Shown piece by piece: positions 1 to 9,138 of a stretch of DNA of 64,000 nt. The stretch comes from an uncultured Christensenella sp. (lineage in GTDB: Bacteria > Bacillota > Clostridia > Christensenellales > UBA1242): contig CAJTYR010000001.1 of NCBI GenBank assembly GCA_910584295.1, forward strand, positions 206,291-270,290. The letters run 5' to 3'. A program made the position numbers and the translations under genes. A model generated the notes under the pieces. It was given only the letters and a program-made list of their open reading frames with translations. It was not told where the DNA came from and ran no database searches. Position 1 is the first letter of the stretch; the number at the start of each line of letters is the position of its first letter.

Positions 1-1062
1 TTTGCAGGCTATATGTCCATCACTGATGCAGTCAAAAATTCAGTAAACATTCCAGCCATCAAAGTGTTAAGTTACATTGGCATTGATACTGGACTTTCTT
101 ATGCACAAAAACTGGGGCTCTCCTTTGATGAAAAAGATGACAGCTATGCTCTCGCTCTTGGCGGAATGACCTATGGTTGCAATTTGAAAGACCTAACAAC
201 CGCCTACACAGTTTTCCCCAACGCTGGCGAATTTACTCCATCTCACTTTGTTCAATACATCACAGACAAAAATGGAAAAATAGTTTATCTTCACAGGCCT
301 CAAAACAAAATGGTTTTCAGAGAAGATAGTGCTTATCTTATGACAAACATTTTGCAAGAAACTGTCAAAACAGGCACAGCAAGAAAATTATCCGATATAA
401 CCACCACTGAACTTGCATCAAAAACAGGCACTGTTGGCAAAAAGAATGGAAACATTGATGCTTACAACATCACATTCTGCCCTGAAGAGACAATTGGTGT
501 TTGGTATGGCGAACTTTCAAACATCCCAAGCAAAATAACCAGCGGAAATCAACCAACAAATGTTGTCAAAGATTATATTATCACTCAAACCTACCAAGAA
601 ACTGAATTTGAAACCCCATCCAGTGTCACAACTGCAAAAATTGACAGCATGACAAAAGAAAACGAGCATCGAATTGTGCTTGCAAGTCCATATTGTCCAA
701 ACAGATACACTGAAGACGCACTCTTTTCAAGATTTAATATGCCAAGTGAAGTTTCTAAAAACTTCACACAAGCCCCAGAAATTAATGCAGATTGCAAGGT
801 TGAAAATTCTCAAGCGGTCATAAAAATTCAAGCAGAGAAACACCTTGAATACAAAATTTTTAAAGATAACATTCCTTGCCAAACAGTCAAAGATCGTCAA
901 GGAGAAATAACAATCCGCCTTGCTTTAGACAAAAAGGAAAGTCAAGTTAAGATCAAAGCAAAATATCAAGGAAATGAAACTGCCGAAACTGAAAAATCCT
1001 TTAAACTCTTTAGGTCAAATTCAACATCTTTGGAAAACGAGCATAAAAAATGGTATATATAG
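1..1062 (+). CDS. Class A penicillin-binding protein, transpeptidase domain (5' end outside window)
   Basis: The reading frame is open from base 1, so the gene begins upstream and only the C-terminal part is visible. It carries the second and third transpeptidase motifs: SVN at bases 40-48 and KTG at 421-429. The SxxK nucleophile motif would lie before the window. After the catalytic domain there is a tail of about 150 residues, hydrophilic and beta-rich, probably an accessory extracytoplasmic module. The role by family is cross-linking of peptidoglycan stems on the outer face of the membrane. Context around SVN resembles bifunctional PBP1a enzymes, so a class A assignment is likely, but the glycosyltransferase half cannot be seen. 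Confidence 0.85.
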   Translation, partial: FAGYMSITDAVKNSVNIPAIKVLSYIGIDTGLSYAQKLGLSFDEKDDSYALALGGMTYGCNLKDLTTAYTVFPNAGEFTPSHFVQYITDKNGKIVYLHRPQNKMVFREDSAYLMTNILQETVKTGTARKLSDITTTELASKTGTVGKKNGNIDAYNITFCPEETIGVWYGELSNIPSKITSGNQPTNVVKDYIITQTYQETEFETPSSVTTAKIDSMTKENEHRIVLASPYCPNRYTEDALFSRFNMPSEVSKNFTQAPEINADCKVENSQAVIKIQAEKHLEYKIFKDNIPCQTVKDRQGEITIRLALDKKESQVKIKAKYQGNETAETEKSFKLFRSNSTSLENEHKKWYI

Positions 1063-1114
1063 TTTCAAATTATGAAATTTAATGATATACTATCTTTGAT
1101 AAAAGGAGAAAAAG

Positions 1115-1384
1115 ATGTTTAAAGCAAGTTCAAAAAGTAAAATAGGAAAAACAATCTTCTATTGCTTTGAAATTTCAGCCTTGGTGGTGGGCGTTCTGCT
1201 CTTTATTTTGGCAATTTACAACGCTTCTGTTTCAAGCAATTTCATGGCATTTTTAAACGGATTTGTCTCAATGATTGTAAGCACTCTAACAATCTTTGGT
1301 CTGGGCAAAATTTGTGACCTTCTTTACTGTAAGAAAGAAGAAAATTCTTCCGGAAATGAAGTTTCCAACAAAAAAGAAAACTAA
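1115..1384 (+). CDS. Small two-helix membrane protein, unknown
   Basis: This is an 89-residue protein with two hydrophobic segments, about residues 14-34 and 42-65, a short connecting loop and a charged Lys/Glu/Asn-rich tail. A good ribosome site (AAAGGAG, 1102-1108) precedes the ATG. It lies 52 bases after the PBP gene in the same direction and is closed by a hairpin terminator. No family is recognised; the layout would fit a small membrane accessory protein, but that is only a guess. Confidence 0.65.
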   Translation: MFKASSKSKIGKTIFYCFEISALVVGVLLFILAIYNASVSSNFMAFLNGFVSMIVSTLTIFGLGKICDLLYCKKEENSSGNEVSNKKEN

Positions 1385-1416
1385 AAAAATAAGCAAATCA
1401 AATCTTGCAATCTATT

Positions 1417-1449
1417 AAAAAATGAACTCACGATATGAGTTCATTTTTT
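1417..1449. terminator. Bidirectional hairpin terminator
   Basis: The ten-base arms AATGAACTCA (1421-1430) and TGAGTTCATT (1436-1445) flank a five-base loop, with A-rich and T-rich flanks on both sides. It lies between convergent genes and can serve both. Confidence 0.85.
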
Positions 1450-1494
1450 ATAGCATTCAAATTTTTAAATTAAATATCAAAAAAAATGCATGAT

Positions 1495-1944
1495 TTAGTT
1501 TTGTTTATGAATTAAAGAATTAAGTTTATCTACAACATCAGAAACATTCTTTATATTAATAACAACAAAGTCTTTTGTTGAGGAAACCTCACTCTTTATT
1601 GTCAATTTTATATTTCCATTTCTCTTAAACTTGCTTTGTTGTGAAAATTCTTGAACTTCCACTTGAACAATATCGGACAAATCAAAATTTTTCTTTCTAA
1701 ATCCTCTAAATCCATTATGAATAATTATAGTATTTAATTCTCTAATAATTACCCATCTTGGAAAACAAAGACCAATTACACCAACAACTGTAACAAATCC
1801 CATTAGCGCTATTACAAAAATATACAACCAAGTAAAATTAGGTATATAAATTAAAGCAATTACGCCTGCCAACACACTGATAAAACCAACACTTGTTATC
1901 AATAAGAAAAAGTTTTTATCTCTCTCTGCAATTATTTCTTTCAT
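1495..1944 (-). CDS. Membrane protein with a PH-like soluble domain, unknown
   Basis: Two transmembrane helices, roughly residues 13-32 and 38-60, are followed by a soluble beta-rich region of about 80 residues that resembles bacterial PH-like domains. Start choice: AAAGGA abuts an upstream in-frame ATG at 1953 but is 9 bases from the ATG at 1944, so the latter is used. It follows recA across a hairpin and may be read through from it. The function is unknown. Confidence 0.6.
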   Translation of the reverse strand: MKEIIAERDKNFFLLITSVGFISVLAGVIALIYIPNFTWLYIFVIALMGFVTVVGVIGLCFPRWVIIRELNTIIIHNGFRGFRKKNFDLSDIVQVEVQEFSQQSKFKRNGNIKLTIKSEVSSTKDFVVINIKNVSDVVDKLNSLIHKQN

Positions 1945-1965
1945 AGATACCATTCCTTTGTGATA

Positions 1966-1993
1966 AAAGGACTGACAAACAAAGCAGTCCTTT
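1966..1993 (-). terminator. Hairpin downstream of recA
   Basis: Nine-base arms AAAGGACTG and CAGTCCTTT enclose a ten-base loop. On the leftward strand only four T follow, so termination may be partial. The ribosome site of the next gene begins just beyond it. Confidence 0.6.
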
Positions 1994-2015
1994 ATGTTTT
2001 AAAATGAGTTTGAAT

Positions 2016-3050
2016 TTATTCTTCAATTTCAGCCTCTGCAGGCACATCAGCACCTGAGAGAATATCTCTGATTTTTGCTTCAATTTCACTGCAAATTTCT
2101 GGATTCTTCTCAAGGTAAAGTTTTGTGTTTTCTTTTCCTTGTCCAATCTTTTCGTCATTGTAAGAGAACCATGCTCCAGACTTTTTGATTATGTCAAGGC
2201 TGATTGCTGTATCCAAAATACATCCTGATTGAGAGATGCCTGTGCCATACATAATATCAAATTCGGCTGTCTTGAATGGAGGAGCCATTTTATTTTTAAC
2301 AACCTTAACTTTCGTTCTATTTCCAATTACATTTTGTCCATCTTTGATTGTGTCAGCTTTTCTCACGTCAAGACGAATGCTTGCATAAAATTTCAGCGCC
2401 TTTCCACCTGTGGTTGTTTCTGGATTTCCAAACATAACCCCAATCTTCTCACGAAGTTGGTTGATGAACACAACCGCTGTTTTGCTTTTACTTGAAACAG
2501 AAGTCATTTTTCGAAGGGCTTGGCTCATCATTCTTGCTTGAAGACCTACATGATTGTCACCCATTTCACCATCAATTTCTGCTTTTGGTGTGAGTGCTGC
2601 AACTGAGTCGATGACAATGATGTCAAATGCCCCAGAACGAATGAGTGTGTCACATATGTTGAGTGCTTGCTCTCCATCATCTGGTTGAGAGACATACAAC
2701 TCTTTTGTGTTTACACCAAGACGCTCTGCATAAACTGGGTCAAGTGCATGCTCTGCGTCAATAAATGCCGCACGACCACCAAGTTTTTGTGCTTCTGCAA
2801 CAATATGAAGAGAAACCGTCGTCTTTCCAGAAGACTCTGGTCCATAAATTTCTACAATTCTTCCACGAGGGATTCCGCCGATGCCAAGAGCAAGGTCAAG
2901 TGTCAAACATCCTGTTGGAATAACATCAACTTTTTGATGTTCGCTGTCACCCAATTTCATGATAGCGCCTTTTCCAAAATCCTTTTCAATCTTGAGAAGT
3001 GCTTGCTCAAGTGCTTCTTCTCTTGGGTCTTTCTTTTCTTTTTCTGCCAT
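2016..3050 (-). CDS. recA: Recombinase RecA
   Basis: RecA forms filaments on single-stranded DNA, drives homologous strand exchange and promotes LexA self-cleavage. The protein is 344 residues, normal for the family. Walker A (GPESSGKTT) is at residues 70-78, a Walker B strand of the IIVIDS type lies near residue 145, and the L1/L2 DNA-binding regions are recognisable. The C-terminus is acidic, as usual. GGAG lies 6 bases before the ATG. The order pgsA, cinA-like, recA is the common Firmicute arrangement. It has its own promoter. No inverted-repeat LexA box of the Gram-positive type was recognised upstream, so SOS control is not evident. Confidence 0.98.
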   Translation of the reverse strand: MAEKEKKDPREEALEQALLKIEKDFGKGAIMKLGDSEHQKVDVIPTGCLTLDLALGIGGIPRGRIVEIYGPESSGKTTVSLHIVAEAQKLGGRAAFIDAEHALDPVYAERLGVNTKELYVSQPDDGEQALNICDTLIRSGAFDIIVIDSVAALTPKAEIDGEMGDNHVGLQARMMSQALRKMTSVSSKSKTAVVFINQLREKIGVMFGNPETTTGGKALKFYASIRLDVRKADTIKDGQNVIGNRTKVKVVKNKMAPPFKTAEFDIMYGTGISQSGCILDTAISLDIIKKSGAWFSYNDEKIGQGKENTKLYLEKNPEICSEIEAKIRDILSGADVPAEAEIEE

Positions 3051-3069
3051 AATAATCTCCTATAAAAAT

Positions 3070-3097
3070 ATTATATCAAAATTAAAACTTTTTTCAA
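3070..3097 (-). promoter_or_regulatory. recA promoter
   Basis: TTGAAA (-35, 3097-3092), a 16-base spacer and TATAAT (-10, 3075-3070), with TGA directly before the hexamer (extended -10). The predicted RNA start is about 15 bases before the ribosome site. Confidence 0.8.
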
Positions 3098-3118
3098 AGC
3101 AAATCGCAAAGCAAAATT

Positions 3119-4099
3119 TTAATCAAATTTCTGTTCTTTCAAAAAAGTCAACAGTCTAAACAATGCAAAGTCCGAAAGGACTTGAGTTCTTTCTTCCCCC
3201 TGAAAAACAGAAGAATATAAATGCACAACACTTTTGTCTCCAACTGAAACATAAGATTTTTCTTCACCAACAAGTCCATCACAGATTGTCAAAACATAAT
3301 CGCAATCAAAATTCTTTAAAGCATATTTTGAGATTGCATATGTAGCTTCTTTTCCGAAGTTGTCTCCTTCCAAAATTTCTTGTGAAACTCCAAAGTTCAC
3401 AAAATCTTTCTCTCCAGTTAATGTTTTACCTTCACATTTCAAACCAGAAATCAGTCGTCCACAAGGACAACATTCGACAATCATAAGTTTTTTGTTATTA
3501 TCATTCAAAACCAAACTTATTTCTTGTTGCAAAAGCTTTGCGTTTCTTGAGAAAAGGTTGCATCCAAAGTCCGCTTCAAGTCTTGTACTTTCTATCTCTT
3601 TTGAAGAATATATGTTATGTAAGAATGGATGTAAAGTTATGATTTTATAATCACATTCAAAATTATTTTTATAGCATACAAACTTTTCATCAACATATTT
3701 TCTGCTTTTGCCAAAAATGGAATAGATAAAAGTCTCTCTTTCTGATAAGAAGTCCTTTAAAAATTTCCCCACTTCAAGTTCTGAAGGCACAAACAACATT
3801 CTCAAACCCAATGAAACGTCCTCAAACTTGACGGCTTGTTCATCAATCAAAGAAAAAGTTCCATTTTCATTTTTTACCGCTTCAAGACATGCATCAAGTT
3901 TGTCATTTGGACAAATAACAATAGCAATCGCTCCAGCCTCTTCACCCTCTTTCAAATCTTTCAAAAAGATTTCAAAATCAGATGTACCCAAAAATGAAAA
4001 ATCGAAAAGCCCCTGCGAAACAAGAAGCTTTTCCAATTTTGTTGTGTATTTTGAGATTAAATTTGGGCTCTCATTAAAAACAAAAACACTATTTTTCAT
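3119..4099 (-). CDS. Degenerate CinA-like protein
   Basis: The 326-residue protein sits exactly where cinA is found in many Firmicutes, between pgsA and recA, and its C-terminal third keeps the pattern of the CinA nicotinamide-nucleotide amidase domain. However, the usual ES-TGG signature is replaced by a Cys-rich VECCPCGRL at residues 208-216. The N-terminal half resembles a decayed MoCF (molybdopterin-binding-like) domain with no clear active-site motif. Start choice: the ATG at 4099 overlaps the pgsA stop by 11 bases and gives a better N-terminus than the ATG at 4129. Deamidase activity is doubtful; a structural or competence-related role is possible. Confidence 0.6.
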   Translation of the reverse strand: MKNSVFVFNESPNLISKYTTKLEKLLVSQGLFDFSFLGTSDFEIFLKDLKEGEEAGAIAIVICPNDKLDACLEAVKNENGTFSLIDEQAVKFEDVSLGLRMLFVPSELEVGKFLKDFLSERETFIYSIFGKSRKYVDEKFVCYKNNFECDYKIITLHPFLHNIYSSKEIESTRLEADFGCNLFSRNAKLLQQEISLVLNDNNKKLMIVECCPCGRLISGLKCEGKTLTGEKDFVNFGVSQEILEGDNFGKEATYAISKYALKNFDCDYVLTICDGLVGEEKSYVSVGDKSVVHLYSSVFQGEERTQVLSDFALFRLLTFLKEQKFD

Positions 4100-4724
4100 C
4101 CTTAAACACCGCTCTATTTTTCCAAACATAATTAAATCCAGAGATAATGGTCATGATGATTGTGATTGCAATAAGCACATATCCAATGATTGAGAGGACT
4201 GTGAATGCAGTGCCTGCAATCTTTGAATAAAACCCTTGAATCATAAATGCCAAAACGAAATAATAAATGAGAGTTATCATTTGGAAGTTTGTCTTAACTT
4301 TCCCATACATATCTGCTGCAATAACAAAGTTTTTTGTTGCAGCGATTTGACGAAATGCACTAACAATCAATTCTCTTGCAAGCAAAACAATTGCAAAAAT
4401 CACACCAACATAAACAGGATCAACTGCTGGCGCTGGAGCAAAGCTCCCACCATTTGCAGTGATTGGATAAGCACAAATAAGAATAATCCCAGCCATCACA
4501 AGCACTTTGTCCGCAATTGGGTCAAGAAACTTTCCAAGATTTGTCACAAGATTTCTTCTTCTTGCAATTTGCCCATCAAGAGCATCTGTCAAACACGCAA
4601 TGATGAAAACCAATGTCGCTGCCAATTTTCCATATCCTCCAGGAATGAAATCTGCCATATAAAAGAATACAAAAATTGGAATTAAGCATATTCTCACCGT
4701 GCTGATTTTATTTGGTAAATTCAT
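4089..4724 (-). CDS. pgsA: CDP-diacylglycerol-glycerol-3-phosphate phosphatidyltransferase
   Basis: PgsA makes phosphatidylglycerol-phosphate from CDP-diacylglycerol and glycerol-3-phosphate at the membrane, the committed step to acidic phospholipids. The CDP-alcohol phosphotransferase signature is complete: D47xxD50G51xxA54R55, G64, D68 and D72. About five or six hydrophobic helices are visible in 211 residues. GGAG precedes the ATG at 4724; an ATG further upstream (4772) lacks a ribosome site. Its start overlaps the end of rimO by 17 bases and its end overlaps the cinA-like gene, so the genes are translationally coupled. Confidence 0.93.
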   Translation of the reverse strand: MNLPNKISTVRICLIPIFVFFYMADFIPGGYGKLAATLVFIIACLTDALDGQIARRRNLVTNLGKFLDPIADKVLVMAGIILICAYPITANGGSFAPAPAVDPVYVGVIFAIVLLARELIVSAFRQIAATKNFVIAADMYGKVKTNFQMITLIYYFVLAFMIQGFYSKIAGTAFTVLSIIGYVLIAITIIMTIISGFNYVWKNRAVFKDEK

Positions 4725-6042
4725 AATATTCTCCTTTAAAATTTTCTCCATCAAAATCAACAAATTTGACATTCACAAATTTGCCAACTTCTATGTTTCT
4801 ATTATCTTCAATTTCAACTCCAAAGTCAACCGTTGGAGACAAAAATTCAGTATGCCCCACATAAATTCCTTCAGTTTCATCAAAATAGTCAATTAGCACC
4901 TTGAAAACTTTTCCAATTTTCTCTTGTGCCTTTCCGCTTACAACCTTGTTTTGAAGTCGTGTTATTTTTTTTAATCTTCTCTGTTTAACAAAATTTTTAA
5001 GTTGCCCCTTCATAAAATAACTTGGAGTGTTCTCTTCTCTGTAGAAAGGGAAAAATCCTGCATAATCAAATTTTTCTTCTTCAACAAATTTGCAAAGTTT
5101 TTCAAACTCTTTTCTGCTTTCGCTTGGATAGCCAACAATAAATGTTGTTCTAAGAGCAATATTTGGATACTCCTTATGAAGTTTTGAAATAAGTTCTCTT
5201 GTTGAAGGCTCATCATGACGCCTTCTCATGCTCGACAAAATTCTTTCATCAATATGTTGAAGAGGAATGTCTAAATATTTGCACATCTTTGGCTCTTTTT
5301 CAATAAACTCCAGCAATTTGTCTGTTGTTTTTTCAGGATATGCATAATGAAGTCTAATCCACTCTATTTCAGGGATTTTAACAAGTTTTTTACAAAGGTC
5401 AATAAGACAATTTTTCTTATATAAATCCTCGCCATAGCGAGTTACATCTTGAGCAACAAGCACAAGTTCTTTAATGCCCTTTTTTGCCAGATATTTTGCC
5501 TCATCCACAATCAAATTCATGTCGTAACTTGTATATCTTCCTTTTATCCTTGGAATCGTACAATAAGAGCAAACATTGTTGCACCCTTCAGCAATTTTGA
5601 GATATGCATATGAGCCTCTGCTTGTGAAGATTCTCCCTTCACTGCTAGGTTTTTTCTCACCTCTTACACCATAAAGTTTTTCAACAATCTCGCAGATTTT
5701 CTCATTGTCTTTTGCTGACAAAACCGCATCAACCTCAGGGACCTCTTTCAAAATATCATCTTTATATCTTTGTGCAAGACAACCGCTGACAATAACTTTT
5801 TCAGCCCTTTTGTTTTCTTTCAACAAAAGCATTTCAAAAATATTGTCCAAAGCCTCTTTTCTTGCCGGAGAAATAAATGCGCAGGTGTTGACAATGACAA
5901 TGTTTGCAGCATTTGGATCGTCCACAATCTCAAAGCCATAATCACTCATCCTAAACAACATTTTCTCAAGGTCGACTCGGTTTTTGTCACAACCAAGACA
6001 GATTGCAGAAACTTTTTTTCCTTCCAATTTTTTGTTCATCAT
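4708..6042 (-). CDS. rimO: Ribosomal protein S12 methylthiotransferase RimO
   Basis: RimO is a radical-SAM enzyme with two Fe-S clusters that adds a methylthio group to an Asp of ribosomal protein S12. The UPF0004 domain has the three cluster Cys at about 18, 54 and 88, with the LGCDKN motif. The radical-SAM motif CNNVCSYC gives Cys154, 158 and 161, and a TRAM domain closes the protein. The LGCDKNRVD start favours RimO over MiaB. It begins 14 bases after the ftsK stop. AAGGA lies 5 bases upstream of the ATG at 6042. Confidence 0.92.
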   Translation of the reverse strand: MMNKKLEGKKVSAICLGCDKNRVDLEKMLFRMSDYGFEIVDDPNAANIVIVNTCAFISPARKEALDNIFEMLLLKENKRAEKVIVSGCLAQRYKDDILKEVPEVDAVLSAKDNEKICEIVEKLYGVRGEKKPSSEGRIFTSRGSYAYLKIAEGCNNVCSYCTIPRIKGRYTSYDMNLIVDEAKYLAKKGIKELVLVAQDVTRYGEDLYKKNCLIDLCKKLVKIPEIEWIRLHYAYPEKTTDKLLEFIEKEPKMCKYLDIPLQHIDERILSSMRRRHDEPSTRELISKLHKEYPNIALRTTFIVGYPSESRKEFEKLCKFVEEEKFDYAGFFPFYREENTPSYFMKGQLKNFVKQRRLKKITRLQNKVVSGKAQEKIGKVFKVLIDYFDETEGIYVGHTEFLSPTVDFGVEIEDNRNIEVGKFVNVKFVDFDGENFKGEYYEFTK

Positions 6043-6056
6043 TTGTTTCCTTAATA

Positions 6057-9035
6057 TCAATAATCAACATCACCAAAGATTTGATTAAATTCTTCTTCAG
6101 TGATATAAACAGTTCTTGGTTTAACTCCATCGGCGCTTGAAATATAACCAGCTTCTTCCATCTGATCAATAATTCTTGCTGCTCTTGGATAACCAATTGC
6201 AAAACGTCTTCTTATCATGGTTGCAGAAGCAACATTTGCGTCAATTGAAGCCTTCAAAACTTGAGGAAGAAGTGGATCTAGGTCATCTTTCTTTCCTCCA
6301 ACCCCAGCGCCACCATTTCCGCTGTTTGGATTGTTTATTTTCTCTTCAATAGACTTGTCAAAACGAGGCTCATTGTTATCTCGAACAAAATCCACAATGT
6401 TATTTATTTCTGTTGTGCCAATGAAACAGCCTTGAATACGAGAAGGGTCTTTTGCACCATTAGGGAAATAAAGCATGTCACCCTTGCCCAAAAGTTTTTC
6501 AGCGCCAACTCTGTCCAAAATTGTCATTGAGTCAACTGCACTTGTGACAGAGAAAGAAATTCTTGATGGGAAATTTGATTTGATGAGTCCTGTGATGACA
6601 TCGACAGAAGGTCTTTGAGTTGCCAAAATAAGATGAATTCCAGCAGCACGAGCCTTTTGAGCAAGACGGCAAACCTTCTCTTCAACTTCTTTCTTTCCAG
6701 TCATCATAAGGTCAGCAAGCTCGTCAACAATGATGACAAGAAATGGCATCTTTTTCTTCTTTCCAGAAACAACTTCACTTGTTTGGTTATATTCATCAAT
6801 GTTTTTCACTCTAGAATTACCTAAGATTTCAAAACGCTTCTCCATTTCATCCACAGCCCACGAAAGTGTGCTGATTGCTTTTTGAGTGTCACAAACAATC
6901 TTTGGCATGATGAGATGTGGCAATGCTTCATAAGAAGAAAATTCCACACGCTTTGGATCAATAAGCACAATTTTCACATCTTCAGGAGAAGCCTTATAGA
7001 TGATACTCAAGATTATGGCATTCAAGCAAACAGACTTTCCAGAGCCAGTTGCACCAGCCACCAAAAGGTGAGTAAGTTTTTGCATATTTGCACAAACCAC
7101 TCTTCCTGTGATGTCTTTTCCAATTGCAAAAGTAAGTGGAGAAGATGCTTGCCTAAATTCATTTGATTCCAAAATATCACGCAAACTTATTGTTGCAATT
7201 GAAGCATTTGGAACTTCAATTCCGACAACACTCTTCCCTGGCACAGGCGCTTCAACACGTATTGCCCCCTCTGCCGCAAGAGCATAGGCAATGTCATCAA
7301 CATGGCTTTTGATTTTGCTTACAGAAACGCCTTGAGGCATCTCAAGTTCATATCTTGTCACAGCAGGTCCAACAACAACTCCTTGCACTTTTGCTGGCAC
7401 TCCAAACATCTCAAGAGCATTTTCAAGGGCAACCCTTTTTTCTGCAACTTCATCATTAAGTGTCGACAAATCCACACTCTTTGTTGTGATGTAGTCAAGC
7501 GAAGGTTTTTCATAAATATAAGGCACTGGAGGTTCTTCATCCTCTTCTGGAGCAATTGGTTGTTGTTCTCTTGATAGAGTACCATTTACTCTTGAAATTC
7601 TGTCATAGTCACGATTGAATGCATCTCTTGCATCCTTATCTTCTTGTGTCACAGGACCTCTGTCAAGTCGAATAAACCGATTTCTGTCAAGCCCTGCTCT
7701 ATCCGTTACTTCAGTTGAATTGTTTTGCTCTGAAATTGAAGACTCTTGTGCTTCCCCTCTTCTTTCAAATGCTCCTCTGTCGCCAACTTCAAAATTCCCA
7801 CCATTGTCTCTTGTTGGAAGTCTATCTAAAGGATTTCGTTCTGGGGCAACTGGAGGTTCAACTTCAACATTTTCATAAAATTCAGGGTTTTCTTCCTTCT
7901 CTTCTTGGATAACACTGCGCAAGATGTCATCTGCTGCACTTGTAAGAACAGCAGCTTCAACTTGTGGCAAACTCCTTCTGATGATTGGATTGTTTTCAGT
8001 TTTAAACTCATCCTCATGAACGATTTTTGAAGGGTTTATTTCCTTTGTCTCCTGCTTCAGTGAAGATACAGTTTGATCCACCTCTTCTTTAGATGGAGTT
8101 TCATTTCCTCTTCTGATGCTTTTAAAATATTCATCAATATCAATCTCTGGAGGAGTAAGAATAATTTCTTTCAAACTCTTTGGCTTTTCAGACTCTGAAG
8201 TAGTCTTCTTTGGAACATCGACACTTTTCATTTGAGAGGTTTTTTCATCATATTCATACGCCTTATTGCGTTTTTTATCAAGCCCCAAAATCTGCTTTGC
8301 AGTCAGTGGTTTTTCTTCAAGTTTTTTCTCCTCTGCTTTAAGATTCCCATCCAAGACAACATTCACTTCTTCAGCAGAAGCAGTCTCAACTTTTTTTGCA
8401 GTCTCAAGCACACTTTCTTTCTTTCCACCTGTATGACCACCAGCACGACCAGCATCTTTAATTTGCACCGAAACAGGAGCCATTGTACTGCGGTCTTTTC
8501 TCATGTTGTTAAGGCTGTCAATCATAAGAGCGACGCAAATCACAAGAGCCAAAGCATAAATGATGAATGACCCCCAGATTGTTGCAATGTAGAGAAAAAT
8601 TGTTGTAAAAATTCCAATCAAAAAGCCACCTGCAGTCCATCCGTTGTGTGCAGAATAGTTTTTTGCCATATATTTAAAAAATTTCATTGTCTCCTTTGTG
8701 CCTTCAGGAGTTGTCACCTTGTTGTTTCCAACAACTATAAGTTGCAATATGCAAAGCACAAAAAAAACTGACAAAATCAAACATACAGTATACCTTTTAG
8801 GCATGACATATTTGCGATTGTTGACAAGAGCAAGTCCAATAACAAAAAGGATTATGCAAAGAGGAAAACCAAAAACACCAAAGACCCCTAAAAGAAATCT
8901 TTGAAGCACAGGAACAATCCCAGTCATAAACAAGAACACCAAAGAAGCCACACCAATGAGCGAAAAACCGGTGATCTTTTTTGCACGAGAACTCCCCTCT
9001 TTTTTCTTTTTTGAATTCAGTTTGTAAATTGCCAT
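6057..9035 (-). CDS. ftsK: DNA translocase FtsK/SpoIIIE
   Basis: This ATP-driven double-stranded DNA pump moves chromosome ends through the closing septum, or into the forespore in spore formers. The 992-residue protein has four N-terminal transmembrane helices (to about residue 175), a long hydrophilic, low-complexity linker (about 190-500), then the RecA-like motor with Walker A GATGSGKS near residue 660 and Walker B VDELADL. A C-terminal winged-helix gamma domain, which reads polar DNA motifs, ends the protein. Start choice: the ATG at 9035 behind GGGGG, with a lysine-rich N-terminus. It heads the operon ftsK-rimO-pgsA-cinA-like. Confidence 0.95.
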   Translation of the reverse strand: MAIYKLNSKKKKEGSSRAKKITGFSLIGVASLVFLFMTGIVPVLQRFLLGVFGVFGFPLCIILFVIGLALVNNRKYVMPKRYTVCLILSVFFVLCILQLIVVGNNKVTTPEGTKETMKFFKYMAKNYSAHNGWTAGGFLIGIFTTIFLYIATIWGSFIIYALALVICVALMIDSLNNMRKDRSTMAPVSVQIKDAGRAGGHTGGKKESVLETAKKVETASAEEVNVVLDGNLKAEEKKLEEKPLTAKQILGLDKKRNKAYEYDEKTSQMKSVDVPKKTTSESEKPKSLKEIILTPPEIDIDEYFKSIRRGNETPSKEEVDQTVSSLKQETKEINPSKIVHEDEFKTENNPIIRRSLPQVEAAVLTSAADDILRSVIQEEKEENPEFYENVEVEPPVAPERNPLDRLPTRDNGGNFEVGDRGAFERRGEAQESSISEQNNSTEVTDRAGLDRNRFIRLDRGPVTQEDKDARDAFNRDYDRISRVNGTLSREQQPIAPEEDEEPPVPYIYEKPSLDYITTKSVDLSTLNDEVAEKRVALENALEMFGVPAKVQGVVVGPAVTRYELEMPQGVSVSKIKSHVDDIAYALAAEGAIRVEAPVPGKSVVGIEVPNASIATISLRDILESNEFRQASSPLTFAIGKDITGRVVCANMQKLTHLLVAGATGSGKSVCLNAIILSIIYKASPEDVKIVLIDPKRVEFSSYEALPHLIMPKIVCDTQKAISTLSWAVDEMEKRFEILGNSRVKNIDEYNQTSEVVSGKKKKMPFLVIIVDELADLMMTGKKEVEEKVCRLAQKARAAGIHLILATQRPSVDVITGLIKSNFPSRISFSVTSAVDSMTILDRVGAEKLLGKGDMLYFPNGAKDPSRIQGCFIGTTEINNIVDFVRDNNEPRFDKSIEEKINNPNSGNGGAGVGGKKDDLDPLLPQVLKASIDANVASATMIRRRFAIGYPRAARIIDQMEEAGYISSADGVKPRTVYITEEEFNQIFGDVDY

Positions 9036-9086
9036 TATTTCCCCCGTAGAATGCGTCAGATAAAACACGCCCAATATTACATATTG

Positions 9087-9116
9087 ATTATATCATTAAA
9101 TAATTCAAATTCACAA
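9087..9116 (-). promoter_or_regulatory. Promoter of the ftsK-rimO-pgsA operon
   Basis: TTGTGA (-35), an 18-base spacer and TATAAT (-10) preceded by TGA (extended -10). Confidence 0.7.
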
Positions 9117-9138
9117 ACAGATTTAACAAAAATTTGCT

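Noticed and set aside
2667..3065. Long frames on the strand opposite recA and other genes (for example 132 codons here)
   Set aside because: They mirror well-supported genes, lack motifs and have no good ribosome sites.
3051..3118. LexA box upstream of recA
   Set aside because: No GAACnnnnGTTC-type inverted repeat was seen near the promoter.
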